Shown here: positions 55,397 through 61,362 of the stretch, piece after piece
Numbering within the stretch: the stretch's first letter is position 1
Layout of the letters: every line of letters starts with the position of its first letter
Assembly: GCA_965659745.1 (NCBI GenBank)
Contig: CBFHXF010000002.1
Location: 31,148 to 95,147 of the forward strand
Origin: VMCP01 sp965659745
GTDB lineage: Bacteria; Bacteroidota; Bacteroidia; NS11-12g; UBA955
DNA length: 64,000 bases
Direction: 5' to 3'
The notes under the pieces: generated by a model
Database searches by the model: none
The model's input: the letters and a program-made list of their open reading frames with translations, nothing else
What the model was told of the DNA's origin: nothing
Made by a program: the position numbers and the translations under genes

Positions 55397-56845
55397 ATGG
55401 GACACGGACATCACATTGAAATAAAACAAGAAACGTTTTCGATGCCTTCCAAAGCGAAGAGCTTTACCATGATTTTGATGATCTTGGGATTAGTACTTAC
55501 AGGAATTGGAATAGCAACGATTGATAGATCTGGTGCTTCACATGATGCACACAACGATCATGCTGCTGCGACGCACGAAACACATGAATCACATGATGGT
55601 GACAAATCACATGAGAGCCATGAAGCTGCCGACTCTAAAGAGGGTGCGGTAAACCACGATCACGAGGTAGCGCATGTGGAGCATGCCAATGTTGAAAACG
55701 AGTCATTCGGACCTCGTATTGAATACCATGCACAAGATAAACCTTGGACTACTAAAATATGGTCTAACTTATTGGTAGCTGGTTATTATTTTACTATGAT
55801 TTCTCTTTGTGCTTTGTTTTGGTATGCCATTCAATATGCAGCAAATGCAGGTTGGTCGGTAACCATTAAGCGTATACCTGAAGCCATGCTTACCTTTATT
55901 CCAGTTGCTTTTGTAGTAGTGTTAATTGCCTTGTTCTTCGGAAAAGACGATATTTATCACTGGGCGCATTACGAGCACTTAGGTTTGAAACCTGGTGACG
56001 CTGGATACGACAGAGTACTTGACGGTAAATCTGGATTTCTTAACACTAAAATGTTATTTATTTTCCCAACTGTATTGATTATTTGGTGGGTTTTCTTGGG
56101 TAACAAACTTAGAGGTTTGTCATTACAAGAAGATAATGCTCCTAAAGGAGATGTGTCTTTCTTCAAGAAATCTATTCGTTTCAGTGCCGCTTTCTTGGTA
56201 ACCTTCGGATTTTTAATCTCTATCCTTGCCTGGTTATTCATGATGAGCGTAGACGCTCACTGGTACTCCACTATCTTTGGTGTATACAACTTCGCTACAC
56301 ATTGGGTTAGCAGTATTGCTTTCATAGCCGTATTCGTTATTTATTTGAAATCACAAGGTCATTTGGGCTTGGTAAATAAAGAACATCAACACGATTTAGG
56401 TAAGTTTATGTTCGCATTCACTGTGTTCTGGGCTTACATTTGGCTGTTCCAATACCTACTTATTTGGTACGCACACATTCCTGAAGAAATGATGTACTAT
56501 CAAATTCGTTATGAAAACTACAAACCCTTCTTCTTAGGTAATTTCATTTTGAATTTTGCCGTTCCTTTCTTGTTCTTGTTGATGAGAAGCGCGAAAAGAA
56601 GTAATTGGGTATTCCCAGCTATTGGTTCTATCATGATTATCGGACACTATTTTGATGTATGGTTCATGGTAATGCCAGGTATTTTTGGTCCCGGTGCACA
56701 CATTGGTTTGTTAGATATCGGAGTTTTCTTATTCTTCTTAGGTTTGTTTGTATACTGGACATTAAATCAGTTGCAAAAGCGTGGTTTGGTTGCGATCAAT
56801 CACCCATTCTTGGAAGAGTCTGTTTATCACGATACTGGAGTTTAA
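55397..56845 (+). CDS. actF: Alternative complex III subunit ActF with His-rich loop
   Basis: 482 residues with about ten membrane segments; it is the second quinone-fold membrane subunit of the complex. After the first segment (about 22-42) an unusual insertion at 49-98 contains twelve His with many Asp and Glu, and two more His pairs lie at residues 3-6 (MGHGHHIEI). The remainder has normal ActF segments (YNFATHWVSSIAFIAVFVIY). The loop could bind copper, zinc or iron on the periplasmic side; that is inference. It closes the operon at a terminator. Confidence 0.9.
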   Translation: MGHGHHIEIKQETFSMPSKAKSFTMILMILGLVLTGIGIATIDRSGASHDAHNDHAAATHETHESHDGDKSHESHEAADSKEGAVNHDHEVAHVEHANVENESFGPRIEYHAQDKPWTTKIWSNLLVAGYYFTMISLCALFWYAIQYAANAGWSVTIKRIPEAMLTFIPVAFVVVLIALFFGKDDIYHWAHYEHLGLKPGDAGYDRVLDGKSGFLNTKMLFIFPTVLIIWWVFLGNKLRGLSLQEDNAPKGDVSFFKKSIRFSAAFLVTFGFLISILAWLFMMSVDAHWYSTIFGVYNFATHWVSSIAFIAVFVIYLKSQGHLGLVNKEHQHDLGKFMFAFTVFWAYIWLFQYLLIWYAHIPEEMMYYQIRYENYKPFFLGNFILNFAVPFLFLLMRSAKRSNWVFPAIGSIMIIGHYFDVWFMVMPGIFGPGAHIGLLDIGVFLFFLGLFVYWTLNQLQKRGLVAINHPFLEESVYHDTGV

Positions 56846-56863
56846 TCCTCAAATATTCAAAAG

Positions 56864-56898
56864 TAAAAAAGCCATCCTCAAAGGGGTGGCTTTTTTTG
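56864..56898 (+). terminator. Intrinsic terminator of actA-F
   Basis: GCCATCC (56871-56877) pairs with GGGTGGC (56884-56890) with one G-T pair, a 6-base loop, and a 5' A run and 3' T run that extend the hairpin. Confidence 0.9.
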
Positions 56899-56986
56899 TT
56901 TACATCAAAGAGGGTGAAAGTTTGTACCTCCTTTTTTTCGAATTCAATATTGAAAGGGAAGCGCCCATTCCTTCCATAAAAATGAG

Positions 56987-56994
56987 TAATTTTG
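56987..56994 (+). promoter_or_regulatory. -7 promoter box TAATTTTG for valS
   Basis: An exact TAnnTTTG match, 6 bases before the valS ATG at 57001. No -33 match at the normal spacing. Predicts a leaderless mRNA. Confidence 0.5.
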
Positions 56995-57000
56995 CGGTAA

Positions 57001-59601
57001 ATGGAAATCTCTGCAAAATACAATCCCTCCGAAATAGAAGATAAATGGTATGCATATTGGTTGAAAGAAGGATTTTTCAAATCCACTCCAGATAATCGCG
57101 AGCCCTACACTGTTGTAATACCCCCACCCAATGTTACAGGCGTATTACACATGGGACATATGCTCAATAATACCATTCAGGATGTTTTGGTGAGAAAAGC
57201 CAGAATGGAAGGTAAAAATGCATGCTGGGTTCCAGGTACCGACCATGCCAGTATAGCAACTGAAGCCAAAGTGGTGAATTTATTAAAATCTAAGGGTATT
57301 GAAAAGTCTGACCTTTCTAGAGAAGATTTTCTTTCCCATGCTTGGGAATGGAAGGAAAAATATGGAGGAATTATCCTAGAACAATTAAAAAAGTTAGGCG
57401 CCAGTTGTGATTGGGATAGAACTCGATTTACCATGGAGCCTAAGTTGAGCGATGCGGTTAGAGACGTATTTATCGACTTATTTGAAAAAGGACTTATCTA
57501 TAGAGGTACCCGTATGGTAAATTGGGACCCACAAGGAAAGACCACACTTTCTGATGAGGAAGTAATATTCAAAGAGGTAAAAGATTCCTTATACTTCGTA
57601 AAATATGAAGGCGTCAATTTCGATGGATATTTAGAAGTGGCTACGGCACGACCTGAAACGATTGCGGGAGACGTAGCGGTTTGTGTGAATCCAAATGATG
57701 AAAGATACGCTAATTTAATTGGCAAGAAGGTAAGAGTGCCATTGATTAATCGCGAAGTGGCGATTATATCAGATACCTATATTGATATAGAATTTGGAAC
57801 AGGGGTGTTGAAGGTTACACCCGCTCACGATATTCATGATTATGAAATTGGATTGAAGCATAATTTACCGGTAATTGATACCTTGAATGACGATGGTACT
57901 ATTTCGGAAGCGGGACAATTATTTGTGGGAATGGATCGTTTTCAAGCCAGAAAAGAATGGGTGAAGTCACTCGACGCAGCCGGACTATTAATTAAAGTTG
58001 AAGATTATACCCACAATGTCGGTTGTAGTGAGCGCACTGATGCCGTGGTAGAGCCTAAAATCAGTACCCAGTGGTTTTTAAATATGCAAGAGTTCATGAA
58101 GAAAAATCCGCAAGTATTAGATGCGGTCATGAACGATGAGATTAAGTTCTTTCCCGAAAAACTAAAAAACACGTACAAGCATTGGATTGAAAATATTCGT
58201 GATTGGAATATTTCCCGACAATTGTGGTGGGGACATAGAATTCCTGCATTTTACGCTCCAGATGGATCTTATGTTGTTGCGAAAAACGCAGAAGAAGCCT
58301 TGGCAAAGTTTGGCGAAAATCATAAAAATTTCAATCTTGAAGATTTAAAGCAAGACGATGATGTTCTCGACACTTGGTTTAGCAGTTGGTTGTGGCCAAT
58401 TTCTGTTTTTGATGGTTTTGAATCCGAGGAAGAGGTATCTTATTATTATCCAACCAATGACTTAGTTACCGCCCCTGAAATTATGTTCTTTTGGGTAGCG
58501 CGAATGATCATGGCCGGATATGAATACCGCGGTGAAATGCCGTTTAAAAATGTATATTATACGGGTATTGTTCGAGATAAACTCCGACGTAAAATGTCTA
58601 AAAGTTTGGGAAATAGTCCAGATCCATTAGATTTAATAGCGTCACACGGTGCCGATTCCGTTCGATTGGGTATGCTATTGTGTGCACCTGCAGGCAATGA
58701 TATTCTTTTTGATGAATCTCAAATTGAGCAAGGCAGGAATTTCTGTAATAAGATTTGGAATGCGTTTCGATTAATTAAGTCGTGGGAAGGAGAGGCAGTC
58801 GAACTGCGTCCTTATGAATTGGAAACAATCGAATGGTTTTCTAATCGAATGGCATTAGTAATTGCCGAAAACGAATCGCATTTTAAAGAGTTTCGATTGT
58901 CAAATGCATTAATGAATTTATACAAATTAGTTTGGGATGATTTCTGCAGTACCTATTTAGAAGGGGTGAAACCGGCTTACGGGTCCAAAATTTCACAGAA
59001 AGCGTTATTGGCTTCTCAGCAATTTATGGATACCCTGATGAAAGCCATTCATCCCATAATGCCGTTTATCTCGGAGGAAATCCATCAAGGATTGGCTTTA
59101 GATGCCAACGCGTGTGTGGTTTCAGAATATCCGCATTTTGAAACATCGCAAAAAGGCGATTTAGACATTGTTTTAAATGCCATCACGGAGTTAAGAGGGG
59201 TTAGGGCCCAGCATCAAATTTCCCCCAAAATTCAATTTAAAGTATGGTTAAGAAATCCATTAAATGAAATCGAAACCTACAAAGAAATGATTGGAAAATT
59301 AGCGAATGTGAGTTGGCAGGATGGGGAAATGGCAGAGGGTAATTTTGTGATGATTCCGCTAAAGAACATGGAAATGTGGGTAGAATTGGAAATTGAAATC
59401 AATAAGGAAGAGGAAATTGCCAAAATAGAGAAAGAAATTGCGCATTTAGAAGGATTTCTAACGGGAATAATGAAAAAGCTCGGCAACGAAAAATTCATGA
59501 GCAACGCAAATCAAGACGTAATTGACCGTGAAATGCAAAAGAAGGCAGATGCGGAAAGCAAAATTCAAAACCTATTACACCAGAAGTCACAACTATCGTA
59601 A
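57001..59601 (+). CDS. valS: Valyl-tRNA synthetase
   Basis: 866 residues. Class I synthetase for tRNA-Val. The HIGH-type signature is HMGHM (about 49-53; PNVTGVLHMGHML) and the second, KMSKS, is at 531-535. An editing (CP1) domain with ARPETIAGDVAV lies between them; WWGHRIPAF precedes the catalytic second half. The C-terminus ends in a helical arm (INKEEEIAKIEKEIAHLEGF). It is transcribed alone; a long hairpin terminator follows. Confidence 0.97.
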   Translation: MEISAKYNPSEIEDKWYAYWLKEGFFKSTPDNREPYTVVIPPPNVTGVLHMGHMLNNTIQDVLVRKARMEGKNACWVPGTDHASIATEAKVVNLLKSKGIEKSDLSREDFLSHAWEWKEKYGGIILEQLKKLGASCDWDRTRFTMEPKLSDAVRDVFIDLFEKGLIYRGTRMVNWDPQGKTTLSDEEVIFKEVKDSLYFVKYEGVNFDGYLEVATARPETIAGDVAVCVNPNDERYANLIGKKVRVPLINREVAIISDTYIDIEFGTGVLKVTPAHDIHDYEIGLKHNLPVIDTLNDDGTISEAGQLFVGMDRFQARKEWVKSLDAAGLLIKVEDYTHNVGCSERTDAVVEPKISTQWFLNMQEFMKKNPQVLDAVMNDEIKFFPEKLKNTYKHWIENIRDWNISRQLWWGHRIPAFYAPDGSYVVAKNAEEALAKFGENHKNFNLEDLKQDDDVLDTWFSSWLWPISVFDGFESEEEVSYYYPTNDLVTAPEIMFFWVARMIMAGYEYRGEMPFKNVYYTGIVRDKLRRKMSKSLGNSPDPLDLIASHGADSVRLGMLLCAPAGNDILFDESQIEQGRNFCNKIWNAFRLIKSWEGEAVELRPYELETIEWFSNRMALVIAENESHFKEFRLSNALMNLYKLVWDDFCSTYLEGVKPAYGSKISQKALLASQQFMDTLMKAIHPIMPFISEEIHQGLALDANACVVSEYPHFETSQKGDLDIVLNAITELRGVRAQHQISPKIQFKVWLRNPLNEIETYKEMIGKLANVSWQDGEMAEGNFVMIPLKNMEMWVELEIEINKEEEIAKIEKEIAHLEGFLTGIMKKLGNEKFMSNANQDVIDREMQKKADAESKIQNLLHQKSQLS

Positions 59602-59640
59602 TATCGAGCAATTAAATTAAATTGTAGAATATGAAATAAG

Positions 59641-59700
59641 AAAGGAATCCCAATTTTCCAAAACCTAAAAAAAGGTAGTGGATATTGGGATTCCTTTTTT
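59641..59700. terminator. Long bidirectional hairpin after valS
   Basis: A perfect 14-bp stem (AAAGGAATCCCAAT at 59641-59654 with ATTGGGATTCCTTT at 59684-59697) with a 29-base loop that can itself pair (TCCA/TGGA, ACCT/AGGT), followed by T's on the plus strand. It lies between converging valS and the haloperoxidase gene. Confidence 0.8.
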
Positions 59701-59765
59701 TATACGTAAGCCATATTATTGCAATACAGATAAAGGAAGTTTAAATATTGTGTATCGCATCCAAA

Positions 59766-61097
59766 TCAGTTTTGGTTTTTGCGAGTAATTAGTTTCTGGT
59801 TGTGATAATTACCTACGGCATTACCAAGATTTTTACCGTATTCCATGCCTTCTCTGAAGTGAATTCCGCCATAAATTCTGCTCATACAAGCTTCGTCGCT
59901 TGCTTGTCTGAAATTCTTAAAACGGCGAACACCAAATCCAAATTCATATTCAGCAGAATCGATAAACTCATATTCTCCGAACATATCGGTTAAAACTGTG
60001 GCAGCTGCAGATGAAATAGTACTATGCGCTGAGGGATATTCTGGAAATGCCGGTGTTTCAATTAGGGGTAACCAAGAAGAATCAATATGGCGTTGGATAA
60101 CGGTTACAGGTCTTATATATTCATACGTATATTTCGCATCCCACACAGCTATGAATCCATCAAAAATTGCTGAGGACATGCGTAACATTCCCTCTGCTGA
60201 TTGAAATAGATTGTATTTTTGTGCACGTGCTACCGTAGAAAACATCGAGAGCCAATGGCCGGCTGGAGATACTTTTAAAACTTTGATCTCAGCATGTCCA
60301 TAATGAAAGGTGCTATTTGGATTATCATCCCAATAACGTGCCGTAAGTGTTTTTTGAGAATCATTCTGGAGGACAGCTTCGTAAATTTCCCTCATCATCA
60401 CATTGAACTTTGGATTTTTACCCATATTGTAGGGTGTGGGTACGGGTAAGCTATCAAAAAACTGATGGGAAGTTTTCATAAAGCTGGGTCTGATTTTTTT
60501 CCATTGGGGCTCAATGGCTTGCATGTATTCTTTGGGCGTTGGTTTCCAATACTCGTTAGATTCTTTCGCTAAATAAAAATCAGTGCCTCGGATTTGTGCA
60601 AACGTGTCTTTAGCAGCCCATGCCAATACATATCGACTTACAGAGTCTCCCCATGCTATACTGTGGTTATAGATTGTTGCGCTTAAATTCTTTTTGTAAA
60701 AGCTCAGCTTTCTGTTTGTGAATGCATTTAAAGAATCTTCCTTATATACCATATCTACAGCCGTTTGGGTATAAGCACGCATCGCCGCTAAGTCTAGACA
60801 AATACCTTTGCTTGTATCTATTAAACCCATTTTAGTAAATCCGTTAAACTGATTTACCGTTGAAACAAGTTCAGAATTAAATGGCCTAACTGCTTCATAG
60901 GCCGCTACGGTTGAATAAAAGTACCGCCTAGAGGCTACTGGAGGTGGCACACCATCTAAAACTACGGCGTTTTGTATGGCTAAATTACATTCCGATAGTA
61001 TATCGTTATTGAAAATTACTTTTTCGTTGCTTTGGCTTTCTGAGCAACTAGATAATAGGGTAACCGCCAGTAAGAGTAAGGAGTAGGGTGTTTTCAT
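59766..61097 (-). CDS. Vanadium-dependent-haloperoxidase-like lipoprotein (PAP2 superfamily)
   Basis: 443 residues from ATG 61097 (an upstream ATG at 61133 precedes the -7 box). Lipoprotein signal MKTPYSLLLLAVTLLSSC, Cys about 18. The core is helical and carries the acid-phosphatase/haloperoxidase vanadate- or phosphate-binding motif: Arg in YIRPVTVIQ, PEYPSAHSTIS with the active His, and Arg/His in MSRIYGGIHFREG. Haloperoxidases use H2O2 to oxidise halides; whether this one does, or acts as a phosphatase, is not known. It sits next to a VCBS-repeat protein, a pairing I recall in other Bacteroidota. Confidence 0.85.
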   Translation of the reverse strand: MKTPYSLLLLAVTLLSSCSESQSNEKVIFNNDILSECNLAIQNAVVLDGVPPPVASRRYFYSTVAAYEAVRPFNSELVSTVNQFNGFTKMGLIDTSKGICLDLAAMRAYTQTAVDMVYKEDSLNAFTNRKLSFYKKNLSATIYNHSIAWGDSVSRYVLAWAAKDTFAQIRGTDFYLAKESNEYWKPTPKEYMQAIEPQWKKIRPSFMKTSHQFFDSLPVPTPYNMGKNPKFNVMMREIYEAVLQNDSQKTLTARYWDDNPNSTFHYGHAEIKVLKVSPAGHWLSMFSTVARAQKYNLFQSAEGMLRMSSAIFDGFIAVWDAKYTYEYIRPVTVIQRHIDSSWLPLIETPAFPEYPSAHSTISSAAATVLTDMFGEYEFIDSAEYEFGFGVRRFKNFRQASDEACMSRIYGGIHFREGMEYGKNLGNAVGNYHNQKLITRKNQN

Positions 61098-61102
61098 GTT
61101 TC

Positions 61103-61110
61103 CAAAGATA
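61103..61110 (-). promoter_or_regulatory. -7 promoter box TATCTTTG for the haloperoxidase gene
   Basis: An exact TAnnTTTG match on the minus strand, 5 bases before the ATG at 61097. It lies just past the terminator of the small basic-protein gene, so the two genes are transcribed separately. Confidence 0.5.
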
Positions 61111-61144
61111 TAAAAACAAAAGCCGCTATGCATGGCATAGCGGC
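61111..61144 (-). terminator. Intrinsic terminator of the 48-residue-protein gene
   Basis: A perfect 10-bp stem (GCCGCTATGC at 61122-61131 with GCATAGCGGC at 61135-61144), a 3-base loop, then on the minus strand TTTTGTTTTT at 61111-61120. Confidence 0.9.
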
Positions 61145-61169
61145 GAAATATTGTAATTTAGAAATAATC

Positions 61170-61316
61170 TTATTGATCTTCTAAGATGATTCCAGATTCG
61201 TTCTTATAAGGACTTGCTACCTTTGCATATTCTTTCAAACGCTTGATATTCTGAACGCGTACGGTAGACTTTGAACGGTTTTTAGCTTCTTTTCTTTTTA
61301 ATCTAGTTACTGCCAT
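61170..61316 (-). CDS. 48-residue basic protein
   Basis: ATG at 61316 to TAA at 61170, 48 residues: MAVTRLKRKEAKNRSKSTVR, then VQNIKRLKEYAKVASPYKNE and SGIILEDQ. The first 28 residues are strongly basic (about 11 Lys/Arg) and helical; the last 12 are acidic. It resembles the small basic Bacteroidota proteins with a KRK...NR...VQNIKRL pattern that I cannot name, and could bind RNA or ribosomes. It has its own promoter (TTTG, 18 bases, TATATTTG) and its own terminator, so it is a real, separate transcript. Confidence 0.75.
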   Translation of the reverse strand: MAVTRLKRKEAKNRSKSTVRVQNIKRLKEYAKVASPYKNESGIILEDQ

Positions 61317-61332
61317 GGCTCAATTATTTCTG

Positions 61333-61362
61333 CAAATATAACACAATCTGTTTTTTTTCAAA
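61333..61362 (-). promoter_or_regulatory. Promoter of the 48-residue-protein gene
   Basis: On the minus strand TTTG (61359-61362), 18 bases, and TATATTTG (61333-61340). The spacer is one base short of the common 19, and the ATG is 16 bases downstream. Confidence 0.55.

Noticed and set aside
59602..59765. Structured RNA in the 164-base gap after valS
   Set aside because: The conspicuous hairpin is a long stem followed by T's in a convergent gap, which fits a bidirectional terminator; nothing else stands out.
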